A stretch of DNA of 64,000 bases, taken from CAYQPF01 sp964419225 (GTDB lineage Bacteria; Cloacimonadota; Cloacimonadia; Cloacimonadales; CAYQPF01). Positions 41,539-50,996 of this stretch are shown here, one piece after another. Numbering within the stretch: the stretch's first letter is position 1; each line of letters begins with the position of its first letter. A model generated the notes under the pieces. It searched no databases and was not told where the DNA came from. It saw only the letters and a program-made list of their open reading frames with translations. The DNA is taken from positions 5,943 to 69,942 of the forward strand of contig CAYQPF010000010.1 in NCBI GenBank assembly GCA_964419225.1, given 5' to 3'. The position numbers and the translations under genes are program-made.

Positions 41539-42519
41539 CTATTTCAATGATTTAACGACATCCACAAATTCTTTTGGAGGATTAAATTGAGGTGCATCAT
41601 TTACTATTTCATAGGGCAAATCAGTCATTTTCCCATCATGATACCAATACATTTTATCACTAATAGACCAAGGTCCATCTTTAAACATATTAGAGATTGT
41701 ATAAATTAGGGGAAATATAACTTTTTGAACATCAGAATTTTCTATGGGATAGATAAGTAACATATGTCTGTCAGGAACTCCAATTATTGCTCCTTTTGAA
41801 CCAATATATTTTGATAACAGGGGCTTATCAAGTAGGATATTTGCTGTAAAAACCTGTTCGCTGAGAATTGTCCAGAGTTTTTGTCCTTTAACCATATCTT
41901 CCTGTTTTATCTCCAACGGGTACTTTTCTTTTATGTTATTAAATCCTATTTCAAATAATTCATCCTCAGACTTGTTCCATTTTTGGATATCTTCGGGTTT
42001 TACATTAGTTGTTGCTGATGGTTGATCAAATATTAACATTTCTACTAGATCATCAGCAATATATTTAAGGATAATACTATTTTCTCCTTTAATATCAATT
42101 ACATTGTCAATATAGTCTTTGGAATATATCCTGACACCAAGATATTGTTTCACTTTATTAAAATCACAAATATCTTCCCTGAGTTGTTTATCAAACTTAG
42201 CTGACTCAATTAATTTTTCATAATGTGAGTTTATTATTTCCTGCCAAAGTTTAGAGTCATCCTGTTTGCAATCTTGAGCAAGATTTAATAAACCATAGAA
42301 GCCATCTAAATTAAAATCATTTTTTTCTGGGTAAACAACACCATCTTCAATCTTAATTTTAATATTTTTGCTTTTAAAATATTTTTCTACATAATTAATG
42401 AAGAGATTATACTCCTTTTTGTTAAAGAAATTAGCCCATTCAGGGACTTCTCTGTTTTGAGATTTGCCGGTTAAGAAAGTTGAAAACAATAAAAAGGCTG
42501 ATAAAAAGATATTACGCAT
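41539..42519 (-). CDS. exported DUF1444-like protein
   Basis: 326 residues from ATG 42519, which has GGAGG five bases upstream; the frame extends to a TTG at 42537 without a site. Signal peptide NIFLSAFLLFSTFLTGKS. The central part (KYIADDLVEMLIFDQPSATT, NVKPEDIQKWNKSEDELFE) resembles the DUF1444/YtpQ pattern, in which a short strand-rich core is followed by W-x-x-S-x-x-E-L. Function unknown. Single gene on this strand, downstream of the repeat-rich region. Confidence 0.65.
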   Translation of the reverse strand: MRNIFLSAFLLFSTFLTGKSQNREVPEWANFFNKKEYNLFINYVEKYFKSKNIKIKIEDGVVYPEKNDFNLDGFYGLLNLAQDCKQDDSKLWQEIINSHYEKLIESAKFDKQLREDICDFNKVKQYLGVRIYSKDYIDNVIDIKGENSIILKYIADDLVEMLIFDQPSATTNVKPEDIQKWNKSEDELFEIGFNNIKEKYPLEIKQEDMVKGQKLWTILSEQVFTANILLDKPLLSKYIGSKGAIIGVPDRHMLLIYPIENSDVQKVIFPLIYTISNMFKDGPWSISDKMYWYHDGKMTDLPYEIVNDAPQFNPPKEFVDVVKSLK

Positions 42520-42637
42520 TAAACCCTCCATTGACAAACATTTTCATATTTTTACAATTTATTAAATTAATACACTTTTGTCAATTTTTTGTTCTGTGCT
42601 TATTTACTATATTTAGCAGAGATATGGAAATGTGTAC

Positions 42638-42665
42638 TTGACAGAATAGCGTTTGGAAATAAAAG
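42638..42665 (+). promoter_or_regulatory. probable promoter of the rpsU-rpoD operon
   Basis: TTGACA at 42638-42643, 16-bp spacer, TAAAAG at 42660-42665. It lies 31 bp before rpsU. The -10 is a weak match. Confidence 0.5.
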
Positions 42666-42695
42666 TGTAAAAAAAAGTAAAAAGGGGGTGAGAAT

Positions 42696-42899
42696 ATGCC
42701 AACAACTGTAGCAAGAGACGGAGAACCTTTTGAAATTACTCTCAAAAGATTTAAGAAAAAATGTGAAAAGGCTGCAATCCTTTCAGATATAAAAAAGCAT
42801 CAGGCTTACGAAAAGCCAAGCGTTAAGAAAAAAAGAAAAGAAAATGCAGCGTCACGCAAAGCGATTAAGAATGCACGCAAATTGGAGAAATACTCTTAA
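42696..42899 (+). CDS. rpsU: 30S ribosomal protein S21
   Basis: 67-residue S21, a basic small-subunit protein that helps initiation on the 3' end of 16S rRNA. Signature FEITLKRFKKKCEKA with a lysine- and arginine-rich C-terminus (KKKRKENAASRKAIKNAR). The purine-rich AAAGGGGGTGAG gives a strong ribosome site. First gene of the macromolecular synthesis operon; its stop overlaps the next ATG by one base (TAATG). Confidence 0.97.
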   Translation: MPTTVARDGEPFEITLKRFKKKCEKAAILSDIKKHQAYEKPSVKKKRKENAASRKAIKNARKLEKYS

Positions 42900-43339
42900 T
42901 GATACTCAGAATATCTGAAGAAATTAAGACTGCAATGAAAGAGCAGAACAAAGAAAGACTGTTAGTCCTTCGCTCTTTGAAGACAGAGTTAAAGAACAAA
43001 GAGATCGACTTGTGCCGTCCCTTGACGGAAGAAGAAGGTCTGGATGTAGTACGGAGATGTGTAAAGTCCAGGGAACAAGCCATCGAACTTTATGAGAAAG
43101 GCGGCAGACCTGAATTGGCATTGAAGGAAAAAGAGGAAATAGCTTTACTACAGGTTTATTTACCTCAGACTTTAACCGAGGAAGAAATTGAGAAGGAAGT
43201 GGATTTGGCGATTCAGGAAAATCCGGAAATCACTGTCAAAGATATGGGTAAACTGATGAAAATCCTTTCAGCCAAACTCGGCAGTCGTGCAGACGGAAAG
43301 ACTCTGAGCTCGATCGTCAGAAAAAAGCTTAGTACTTAA
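42899..43339 (+). CDS. yqeY: GatB/YqeY domain protein
   Basis: 146-residue YqeY-family protein, related to the C-terminal tRNA-binding part of amidotransferase GatB. Signatures: LLVLRSLKTELKNKEIDL, EEGLDVVRRCVKSREQAIEL, EEIALLQVYLPQTLTEEE and KLMKILSAKLGSRADGK. It commonly follows rpsU, as here; function is not fully established. Overlaps rpsU by one base. A terminator follows, so downstream genes depend on read-through or another promoter. Confidence 0.93.
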   Translation: MILRISEEIKTAMKEQNKERLLVLRSLKTELKNKEIDLCRPLTEEEGLDVVRRCVKSREQAIELYEKGGRPELALKEKEEIALLQVYLPQTLTEEEIEKEVDLAIQENPEITVKDMGKLMKILSAKLGSRADGKTLSSIVRKKLST

Positions 43340-43348
43340 GTAATTTTA

Positions 43349-43371
43349 GGGAGCTCTGCTCCCTTTTTTTT
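43349..43371 (+). terminator. terminator after yqeY
   Basis: GGGAGC (43349-43354), loop TCT, GCTCCC (43358-43363), then eight T. It splits rpsU-yqeY from the cvpA-mutS2-dnaG-rpoD part. Confidence 0.85.
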
Positions 43372-43394
43372 TAGTTTTAAGATGAGGGTTTACC

Positions 43395-43919
43395 ATGGAA
43401 ATACTTGATATTATACTTTTGTTGTTTTTGTTTTTACTTGCCTACAAGGGTTATCGTAAAGGATTGATCGCAGCAGTTATTTATTGGGTCGGTCTCATCT
43501 CAGCAGTAATACTCATTGCGAAATTCAGTCCGTTAGTCCGTTTAGGTTTGATTAACAAATTTCATTTAGGCATTATCACCTCTACCCTGCTTTCCTATAT
43601 TTTGATCTTTGTCCTGATCATGCTCTTAGGTAAAATTTTGGCACTTCTGCTGGATAAGCTTGTGCACATGGTGAAGCTAAGTCAGTTGAACAGGATTTTA
43701 GGCAGTTTGATGGGAATACTGAACGGGTTTCTGGTGATCATGATCCTGCTTTTATTGTTGGATATGATGCCGTTTGTCAAGCCTATTCAACGTTGGGCAA
43801 ACAGTTCCAAAGTAGTAGTAGCCACCAGAGTACTGATGGAAGATATGCGGGTGAATGTATTCCACAAAATCAACCCTGAGAAAAATACAGGAAAACATAA
43901 AGCGAAGAAAGTGATTTAA
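43395..43919 (+). CDS. cvpA: CvpA-family membrane protein
   Basis: 174-residue integral membrane protein with four hydrophobic segments (DIILLLFLFLLAYKGYRKGL; VGLISAVILIAKF; TLLSYILIFVLIMLLGKIL; GFLVIMILLLLLDMM). The KGYRKGLI block after the first helix is typical of the CvpA/colicin V production family (PF02674). Related proteins are often found before mutS2, as in Firmicutes; the true role is unclear. A GGTGTCA tract starts just after its stop codon. Confidence 0.88.
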   Translation: MEILDIILLLFLFLLAYKGYRKGLIAAVIYWVGLISAVILIAKFSPLVRLGLINKFHLGIITSTLLSYILIFVLIMLLGKILALLLDKLVHMVKLSQLNRILGSLMGILNGFLVIMILLLLLDMMPFVKPIQRWANSSKVVVATRVLMEDMRVNVFHKINPEKNTGKHKAKKVI

Positions 43920-43923
43920 GAGA

Positions 43924-43948
43924 AAGGTGTCAGGTGCCAGGTGTCAGT
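43924..43948 (+). repeat. 7-bp-unit repeat, GGTGTCA family
   Basis: AGGTGTCAGGTGCCAGGTGT continued by CAGT: three units, five bases after the cvpA stop. Confidence 0.9.
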
Positions 43949-44005
43949 AACTAAGTCATGAGTTTGGAAAATGGGATGGATTAAGAATTGAGTAGAGAAA
44001 AAAGA

Positions 44006-44064
44006 AACACAGACTTACACAGACTGTCACGGACGAACAAGGACAGAGAAAGAGATCTACAGCC
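44006..44064 (+). repeat. 10-bp-unit repeat, ACACTGACTT family
   Basis: Units ACACAGACTT, ACACAGACTG, TCACGGACGA, ACAAGGACAG are followed by the tail AGAAAGAGATCTACAGCC, nearly identical to the tail at 9505-9528. Confidence 0.9.
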
Positions 44065-44153
44065 TTAATTGGAAGTAATAGAATGAGACAATTGCCAGAG
44101 GAAAAAATTAAAAAATAACTTTGAGATTTGTTGTTTTTACACAGGAGTCATAG

Positions 44154-46499
44154 ATGATCAGCGAAACTCATCTCGAATATAATAAAGTAATAGCTTTAAT
44201 AGCCGCAGAATGTCATTCCGAATTCGGAAAAGAACTTGTCAGAGCTCTTAAGCCTAAAACAGATATCAATCAAATCAAAGAACATTTAGACTTATGTGAA
44301 GAAGTAATAGAAATTCAGAAACATTTTTTTGATCTGGATTTTGAGTACCTTTTTCCTTTAGAGCTAATTCTGGACAGACCTACCCTTGATATTCTCACCT
44401 ATGAAGAATTCAAGGATATCTATCATACTGCTCAGAAAGGAAATGAAGTAATCAGCCGTCAGGAAGAAACAAAAGACTTTAAGCGGTTTACCCGCAAGGT
44501 TAAATCTCTGACAGAATTGCCCAACATCGAGAAAAGATTTACCCAGATCTATGATCCGCAAGGGGAAATTCTGGACAATGCCTCTCCCCAACTGTCTGCG
44601 ATCCGCAAGAGACAAAGACAGGTCAGAGAAAACATCGTGGGAGTACTTGGCAAGAAACTCCGGGATACTGGAATGGAAAAATTCCTGGCCGATAAGATCG
44701 TAACCCAGAGAGATGACAGGTTTGTTATCCTTTTGAAAGACAGTTCCGTCAGTTTTGTGCAAGGGATAGTTCATGACAAATCTACTACCAAATCTTCAGT
44801 ATATTTTGAACCGACTGAAGTGATTGGTTTGAATAATGAAGTCAATACTTTGAAAGGTGATGAGAAGAGAGAGATCTTCCGCATTTTAAGAGAATATACA
44901 GAAGAGATCTTTTCAGTTAAATCCAATTTACTGCATAATTGCTTAGTTCTGCAGGAACTGGATTATTTCTTTGGAATAGGCAGATATTCCCGCAAGATCG
45001 AAGCGAGAAAACCTGATATTCTGAATGAACCCAAGATCAAGATGGTGAAAGCCAGACATCCTTTATTGATAACCAGACTGGGCAATATCAGCAAAGTCAT
45101 ACCTTTTGATGCTGAGTTAGGTTATGATTACAGGTTATTACTGATTTCAGGACCGAACACAGGCGGAAAGACAATCACACTTAAGGCTATCGGTTTATTG
45201 ACAGCCATGGCTTTATCCGGGCTTCCTATCTGTGCAGGTTGGGGTACAGAGATCGGAGTATTTGACAATATCCTGGCAGACATTGGCGATAATCAATCCT
45301 TAGAGAATTCCTTATCGACTTTTGCTGCTCACATCGAGAATATTAAGACAATGATCCAGAACGGCAACAGCAGATCACTGGTGCTGATAGATGAAATTGG
45401 TTCAGCGACAGACCCGGAACAGGGTTCTGCTCTGGCACAGGCTATCATTGAAGAACTAGTACGTAAGCAGGTGCTGGGAGTTATCACAACACATTACACA
45501 TCATTGAAGTTATTTGTCGAAAAGACAGAAGGCTGTATCAATGCAGCGATGCATTTTGATCCGGAAAAACATTTACCGACCTATCAATTCAAACTGGGTT
45601 TACCGGGAAACAGTTTTGCCATAGAAGTGGCTTCTCATCTCGGACTACCGGAAGAGTTGATCAAGAGAGCCCAGGAATTGACGGGACAGGAGAATATTCA
45701 GTTAACAGAGCTGATTCGTAAAGTAAATGAAGAGAAGAAGAATCTTTCACGGCACAATTACGAGATGGAATTGAAGATGAAGCTGATGGAAAGGAAAGCC
45801 GGGGAGTACGAGCAGAAGATCAATGATTTTGAAAATGAGAAGAAAGCATTAAAGAAAAAAGCCCTGCAGGAAGCTTCCGACTATTTAACAGTCATCCAGA
45901 GACAGTTAACGGAAGAATTTGACATTATTAAAAAAGAAGCAAAAGAGACGAAAAAGAGTAAGCTGAACGATCTGAATGATCTTGTTCAGGAATACCATTC
46001 CGAAGTTGGAGAAAAACTGGATACTTTGAAGGGTAACCAGAAAGTGCGGATCAAGAAACCGGAAACCGGGATGAAAGTCTGGGTTAAGTCTTTGGATGCA
46101 AAGGCGACAATAGCAGAGATCAATAAAGATAGTTCCAAGGTTGAGCTGAATGGGATCTTTTTCACAGTAAAGAATGATGATCTATTCTTCAACAAAGAAC
46201 AGCCTGTATTTGAGCAACCGGTTCAAAACAGAGGTATGCGAACAGAAACAAAAGAAATCAAGACAGAATTGAAACTGCTCGGTCTTACTTTCGAAGAAGC
46301 GTTGCCATTGCTGGAAGCTTTTCTGGATGATGCTATGCTGGCAGGTTTGAATAAAGTGCGGGTAGTTAATGGTAAAGGCACAGGAGTACTGAGAAGTAAA
46401 GTCAGAGGCTATCTGAGAAAGAATAAAAAAGTTGTGGAATTCTATACACCGGCACAGGAAGCAGGTGGTGACGGCGTGACGGTAGTGAGTTTCAACTAA
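44154..46499 (+). CDS. mutS2: endonuclease MutS2
   Basis: 781-residue MutS2. N-terminal core (VIALIAAECHSEFGKELV), MutS-type ATPase with Walker A GPNTGGKT and Walker B LVLIDEIGSATDPEQG, then a long coiled coil (about 500-620) and a C-terminal Smr nuclease domain (LLGLTFEEALPLLEAFLDDA; RVVNGKGTGVLRSKVRGYL). MutS2 acts against recombination and in ribosome rescue in some bacteria, not in mismatch repair. The linker KOW-like segment MKVWVKSLDAKATIAEI is also present. Its TAA overlaps dnaG's ATG by one base. Confidence 0.96.
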   Translation: MISETHLEYNKVIALIAAECHSEFGKELVRALKPKTDINQIKEHLDLCEEVIEIQKHFFDLDFEYLFPLELILDRPTLDILTYEEFKDIYHTAQKGNEVISRQEETKDFKRFTRKVKSLTELPNIEKRFTQIYDPQGEILDNASPQLSAIRKRQRQVRENIVGVLGKKLRDTGMEKFLADKIVTQRDDRFVILLKDSSVSFVQGIVHDKSTTKSSVYFEPTEVIGLNNEVNTLKGDEKREIFRILREYTEEIFSVKSNLLHNCLVLQELDYFFGIGRYSRKIEARKPDILNEPKIKMVKARHPLLITRLGNISKVIPFDAELGYDYRLLLISGPNTGGKTITLKAIGLLTAMALSGLPICAGWGTEIGVFDNILADIGDNQSLENSLSTFAAHIENIKTMIQNGNSRSLVLIDEIGSATDPEQGSALAQAIIEELVRKQVLGVITTHYTSLKLFVEKTEGCINAAMHFDPEKHLPTYQFKLGLPGNSFAIEVASHLGLPEELIKRAQELTGQENIQLTELIRKVNEEKKNLSRHNYEMELKMKLMERKAGEYEQKINDFENEKKALKKKALQEASDYLTVIQRQLTEEFDIIKKEAKETKKSKLNDLNDLVQEYHSEVGEKLDTLKGNQKVRIKKPETGMKVWVKSLDAKATIAEINKDSSKVELNGIFFTVKNDDLFFNKEQPVFEQPVQNRGMRTETKEIKTELKLLGLTFEEALPLLEAFLDDAMLAGLNKVRVVNGKGTGVLRSKVRGYLRKNKKVVEFYTPAQEAGGDGVTVVSFN

Positions 46500-48208
46500 T
46501 GGATACAACATTATTAGACCGGATTCGGGAAGGCATCAACATAGTCGATCTGATCGGCAGTTATTTACCTTTAAAGAAATCCGGGACGAATTATAAAGCA
46601 AGATGTCCTTTTCATGAGGAAAAGACCGGCTCATTCATGGTGAGTGAGACCAAGCAGATCTACCGTTGTTTCGGCTGCGGGAAATCCGGCAATGTTTTTA
46701 CATTCCTAAGGGATTATGAAAGGATCACATTTTTTGATGCAGTGAAGAAACTGGCTGAGAGACTGGGAATCAGTATTCAGGAAACTCAGGTGAATACGAT
46801 CAAGAAAACCAGGATGGATCTTCTTTTTACGATCAATCGTCTTGCCACGGATTATTATAAACAGAATTTAAGATTACCTACTTCAGAATTAACCAGATTT
46901 ATTGAGCAGAGAAAATTGACGCTGGAGATAATGGAGAAGTTCGAGCTGGGTTATGCACCGGACAGTTATGGTGGTTTAAAGAATTATTTACAGAAGAATG
47001 AAATAAATACCCAGATCTTTGAAAGCTGCGGATTATTCATCAGAACAGATATGGGTATGACAGACAGATTCAGGAACAGGCTGGTCTTCCCCATTCATGC
47101 AGCATCTGGAAAAGTTGTGGCGTTCAGTGCGAGAGTACTTCTCAATGAGCAGCCAGGTGGAAAATATGTTAACTCACCGACCACCGATCTTTATACGAAA
47201 GGCAAGGAGTTGTACGGGTTATTTGAAACCAGACATGACATAGCGAAGAAGAATTTTGTTCTGATCTGTGAAGGCAATATTGATTTTCTCAGGCTTTACG
47301 CATATGGCTTTAAGAACAGTGTAGCCTCATTGGGAACAGCGTTAACAGTTGAGCAGGTGTTTTTACTGAGCCGATACACCCAGAATTTCTATATTATCAA
47401 TGACGGGGACAGTGCAGGACAGAAGGCAACACTCCGTTCTGCCGGTCTGATCATTCAGAAAGGCTATTCTGTGAAGATTGTTGATCTGCCGATGGGAGAA
47501 GATCCGGACACCTTTTTATTGAAGAAAGGTGCAGAAGCTTTGCAGGTTTTAATTGATCAGGCAGTTACTCTGCCGGAATTTACGAAAAATTCTCAGAATC
47601 TGGAAATGACAGAGAAAGAGAAGATCACATTCTTGAAAGAAATCGGAGATTCGACTACAGATGAATTGTCGAGAGAGCTTTTTATAAAGGAAGTGGCAAA
47701 AGTTTTCGGAATTCATCAGACAGCTTTAGAAAAGAGAACTGACAGGCCAAAACCGGTAGAAAGTAAGCCTGTTGATGAAAGTAAAGAGTATTTGGAAGAG
47801 AAAGAATATCTGAAATTACTCTTAAATGATAAAGAAATAAATAAAAGACTTGCGGAAGAGCTAAATTCTGATTATTTTTTTAATGAAAGATATAGAAACC
47901 TATATCTTTTATTGACAGAAAAACAGCTCTTTGAGTTTGTTGATAATCCAGCTTTACTGCTGGAAAAGATTGAAGATGAGAAATTAAATTTATTAATGGC
48001 AAGTTTGCTAATGGATGAATCCTTAGTAATGACCGAGGCTGAGATTATTAATCAAATGAAATTGAAGAAGCTGAGAAGAGATTTAAATATTGTTACTAAG
48101 CAGATGAATCAAAATGTAGAGGATATGGAATTATTCGAGAAAAAGCAATTTTTATCTCGGGAAATTAGAAGATTAAGTAATAAAGTAGTAAATAAGACTT
48201 TGTTTTAA
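46499..48208 (+). CDS. dnaG: DNA primase DnaG
   Basis: 569-residue bacterial primase. The CHC2 zinc finger at the N-terminus is CPFHEEKTGSF ... YRCFGCGKSG. The catalytic core has GRIRNRL-type FRNRLVFPI, a Toprim domain with CEGNIDFLRLYAYG (the first acidic residue in LICEGN) and INDGDSAGQKATLR carrying the metal-binding aspartates. The C-terminal helicase-interacting domain (about 430-569) is divergent, as usual. Overlaps mutS2 by one base, and rpoD starts 15 bp downstream. Confidence 0.96.
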   Translation: MDTTLLDRIREGINIVDLIGSYLPLKKSGTNYKARCPFHEEKTGSFMVSETKQIYRCFGCGKSGNVFTFLRDYERITFFDAVKKLAERLGISIQETQVNTIKKTRMDLLFTINRLATDYYKQNLRLPTSELTRFIEQRKLTLEIMEKFELGYAPDSYGGLKNYLQKNEINTQIFESCGLFIRTDMGMTDRFRNRLVFPIHAASGKVVAFSARVLLNEQPGGKYVNSPTTDLYTKGKELYGLFETRHDIAKKNFVLICEGNIDFLRLYAYGFKNSVASLGTALTVEQVFLLSRYTQNFYIINDGDSAGQKATLRSAGLIIQKGYSVKIVDLPMGEDPDTFLLKKGAEALQVLIDQAVTLPEFTKNSQNLEMTEKEKITFLKEIGDSTTDELSRELFIKEVAKVFGIHQTALEKRTDRPKPVESKPVDESKEYLEEKEYLKLLLNDKEINKRLAEELNSDYFFNERYRNLYLLLTEKQLFEFVDNPALLLEKIEDEKLNLLMASLLMDESLVMTEAEIINQMKLKKLRRDLNIVTKQMNQNVEDMELFEKKQFLSREIRRLSNKVVNKTLF

Positions 48209-48223
48209 AACCAAAGGAGTATT

Positions 48224-49963
48224 ATGTTAAGTTATAATGACTGTCTACAAAAACTTGTTAATTTAGGTAGAGAGCTGAATTATATAACTTATAAGCAGAT
48301 TAACGATATCCTGCCTGACAGTCCCATCTTTTTGGATAAGATCGATGATATTATATCAGATCTGACCAAAGAAGGGATAGAGATTATTGATGAGACTCAG
48401 AAGAAGATTTCCAAGACCACGATACAGGTAAAGAAGACTGTACAGGTAAAGAAATTTAAGAACAAGAAGTATTATGATGATCCTGTGAGAATGTATCTGC
48501 GAGAGATGGGAAGAGTACCTCTTCTTGATCGTGAAGGCGAAATCAGAATAGCCAAGAAAATTGAGAGTGCCCAGAAATGGATAAACCAGTATGTGTTTAT
48601 GTCCGGAAGTACACTCCGGGAAATGTATAATTTCCTGCACAGATACAAAGAGAAGAGAGTTCGCTTAGACCAGATATTCAAGCTTGATTTCGGAACGATG
48701 ATGGACAAGAATCAGGATAACAGGGTTATCAATGATTTTAAAGTCATATTGAAGGAAACTGAGACGATATTTGATCAGATCGGGGAATATCTGGATACAT
48801 CAGATCATGATGAGAACGGGTATTTTATTGACCAGGAAGACATTGATAACAAGAGAAAACGCATTATCGAGATCTTCAACAGACTGTCTTACAATGAGAA
48901 ATTAATAAAAAGAATGGTTTACCGTATCCGCAGTTTAGTCGATAGAATTGAGGAGAGTCAGCAGCAGATAGATGCTTTGGCTCATATCAAGAGATATACT
49001 GTCGATGAGATCTGTGCTTATGGACGCAGAGCCAAGAAATCAGATGAGGATTTTGATGAAGTAAAGAAAGAAACAGATGTTGATCCCAACAACTTCATCG
49101 AGACCTTAAGAAAGATCAAAAATGCACGCCGTAAGATTCGCCGTGTGGAATTGGAAACCAGAATGACTGCCGACGAAATGATCTTCCTGTTAAAGGAAAT
49201 CGACCGCGGCGAGAAAATGAAGGAAAAATCCAAGAATGAAATGATCGAAGCCAACGTTAGATTGGTTATCAGTATAGCTAAAAGATACAACAACAGAGGA
49301 CTCGACTTTTTGGATCTGATCCAGGAAGGTAATACTGGTTTAATGAGAGCTGTAGATAAATATGATTACCGTAAAGGCTACAAATTCAGTACATACGCGA
49401 CCTGGTGGATCAGACAAGCGATCACCAGAGCTATTGCTGATCAGGCCCGTACGATCAGAGTACCTGTCCATATGATCGAATCTATCAACAAGATCAATCG
49501 TACCAGCCGCAGATTAATGCAGAAACTAGGCAGAGAACCTTATCCTGAGGAAATTGCTGATGCTTTGGATCTGCCGGTTGATAAGATCAAATCGATCATG
49601 TCGATTTCCAAGGAACCTGTATCACTCGATAAGCCGATTGGTAATGACAGTGAAGACAGTATTCTGGGTGATTTTATCGAAGATAAACAAACCATCTCCC
49701 CTGAAAGAATGGCGGAAAGAACCCTCCTGAAGAAACAGGTGGATGAGATTTTAAAGACTCTCACTACCCGTGAAGAAAGAGTGATCAGACTGCGTTTCGG
49801 AATTGATGACGGGTATCATAGAACCCTGGAAGAGGTTGGTAATATCTTTAATGTAACCAGAGAAAGAATCCGTCAGATAGAAGATAAAGCTCTGAAGAAA
49901 TTAAGACACCCGACAAGAAGTGCTATTCTGATGAAATTCATCGATAATTTCAATGTGAAATAG
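48224..49963 (+). CDS. rpoD: RNA polymerase sigma factor RpoD
   Basis: 579-residue primary sigma factor. Region 1.2 (DDPVRMYLREMGRVPLLDRE), an intervening non-conserved segment (about 130-310), region 2 (NVRLVISIAKRYNNRGLDFL, DLIQEGNTGLMRAVDKYDYR, GYKFSTYATWWIRQAITRAI), region 3 (RVPVHMIESINKINRTSRRL) and region 4 (LTTREERVIRLRFGIDDGYH; VTRERIRQIEDKALKKLRHP) are complete. Region 1.1 is short. It completes the dnaG-rpoD operon and is followed by a strong terminator. Confidence 0.97.
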   Translation: MLSYNDCLQKLVNLGRELNYITYKQINDILPDSPIFLDKIDDIISDLTKEGIEIIDETQKKISKTTIQVKKTVQVKKFKNKKYYDDPVRMYLREMGRVPLLDREGEIRIAKKIESAQKWINQYVFMSGSTLREMYNFLHRYKEKRVRLDQIFKLDFGTMMDKNQDNRVINDFKVILKETETIFDQIGEYLDTSDHDENGYFIDQEDIDNKRKRIIEIFNRLSYNEKLIKRMVYRIRSLVDRIEESQQQIDALAHIKRYTVDEICAYGRRAKKSDEDFDEVKKETDVDPNNFIETLRKIKNARRKIRRVELETRMTADEMIFLLKEIDRGEKMKEKSKNEMIEANVRLVISIAKRYNNRGLDFLDLIQEGNTGLMRAVDKYDYRKGYKFSTYATWWIRQAITRAIADQARTIRVPVHMIESINKINRTSRRLMQKLGREPYPEEIADALDLPVDKIKSIMSISKEPVSLDKPIGNDSEDSILGDFIEDKQTISPERMAERTLLKKQVDEILKTLTTREERVIRLRFGIDDGYHRTLEEVGNIFNVTRERIRQIEDKALKKLRHPTRSAILMKFIDNFNVK

Positions 49964-49990
49964 GACTAGCGTCCAGCATAAATAATTGAA

Positions 49991-50016
49991 AAGGCGACCC
50001 GGAAGGGTCGCCTTTT
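49991..50016 (+). terminator. terminator of the dnaG-rpoD operon
   Basis: AAGGCGACCC (49991-50000), loop GGAA, GGGTCGCCTT (50005-50014), then TTTT. Confidence 0.95.
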
Positions 50017-50033
50017 TTGGTATGAAGCAAGTG

Positions 50034-50096
50034 TACACAGACTAACACGGACTTACACCGACGAACACGGACAAGCGAGGAGATTTGAAGCCAGAG
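50034..50096 (+). repeat. 10-bp-unit repeat, ACACTGACTT family
   Basis: Units ACACAGACTA, ACACGGACTT, ACACCGACGA, ACACGGACAA are followed by the tail GCGAGGAGATTTGAAGCCAG. The most complete copy in the window. Confidence 0.9.
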
Positions 50097-50115
50097 GTTG
50101 TTGCTATCTTGAGTA

Positions 50116-50370
50116 TTACTTCTCGAAATACTTACTCCAGGCAGGGCTTTCCTGCATACCTTCTTTGGCAGTTCTTTCGGCAGTTGCACGATCAACACCC
50201 ATGCGGGACATGACAAAATTAGTCATTTTTTCGAAGCGAACTTCAAAAGAATCAAGATTTCCCTCTGCATCAGTACAATAACGGCAATACTTATTATCCG
50301 GGTTCTGTCCTCCAAAATCCTCAATTGCCTTCATCGGAATTCCACAACTTTCACAAATTTTTACCTGCAT
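50116..50370 (-). CDS. small putative zinc ribbon protein
   Basis: 84-residue protein of the putative zinc-ribbon family (PF12674-like). The four cysteines are in ICESCGIPM and KYCRYCTDAEG, followed by the conserved SFEVRFEKMTNFVMSRMG and MQESPAWSKYF. It is often encoded near regulators. It lies 14 bp downstream of the TetR gene on the same strand and is probably co-transcribed. Function unknown. Confidence 0.87.
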   Translation of the reverse strand: MQVKICESCGIPMKAIEDFGGQNPDNKYCRYCTDAEGNLDSFEVRFEKMTNFVMSRMGVDRATAERTAKEGMQESPAWSKYFEK

Positions 50371-50384
50371 GATAACCTCCGATT

Positions 50385-50996
50385 TTAATTTTGTTGGCCA
50401 ATGGCCATAATGTTTGATTGTAAAAAGATCATTTTGAAATGATCGATAATTCTTTCCTTTTTCTTAAGGATGACTTCATTGCGTTTGCCATAAACATCAC
50501 GCATACATATGTAATAGAAAATCAAGGAGAAAAAAGCCTCCATTTTAGCTCCGATTTCCTCAGGTGACCATTGGCTGAGCATTCCCTGAGCGTTCAGAGA
50601 CAGGTAGAGACAATTACGGATCATCGTCTCCATGGGAATAACTTCGATTTTAATATCCGGATGAAGATAATCCAGTTCATGATAAAGAATATAGAAAACA
50701 TCTTCTTTTTGATTGAATAACTCGATGTACTTATCCAATAACTGCAGGGGTTGATGGTGTTCTTTCTCAAACACAGACAATTCCCTGACAATACCTTTGA
50801 TCTCATTATAAAGCACTTCAACCACCAGGTTTTCCCTGCTGTAATAATGCACGAAGATACTGCCGTGGGCTACACCTGCAGCTTTGGCAATTTCCTGGGT
50901 GCTGGTTTTTTGCACGCCCTTAGCCAGGAACAGTTCTGTAGCTTTGAGGAGAATATTGTTTCTGGTTTGTAGTTTAGCGTCATCTCTCTTCCCCAT
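50385..50996 (-). CDS. TetR-family transcriptional regulator
   Basis: 203 residues from ATG 50996 (AGGAGG upstream; the frame extends further but lacks a site). The N-terminal helix-turn-helix is NNILLKATELFLAKGVQKTS, TQEIAKAAGVAHGSIFVHYY, RENLVVEVL, clearly TetR type. The ligand domain (about 60-200) is unassigned. A palindrome TTGAGTACTCGCTCAA just upstream could be its own operator. Partner gene: the small zinc ribbon protein. Confidence 0.93.
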   Translation of the reverse strand: MGKRDDAKLQTRNNILLKATELFLAKGVQKTSTQEIAKAAGVAHGSIFVHYYSRENLVVEVLYNEIKGIVRELSVFEKEHHQPLQLLDKYIELFNQKEDVFYILYHELDYLHPDIKIEVIPMETMIRNCLYLSLNAQGMLSQWSPEEIGAKMEAFFSLIFYYICMRDVYGKRNEVILKKKERIIDHFKMIFLQSNIMAIGQQN

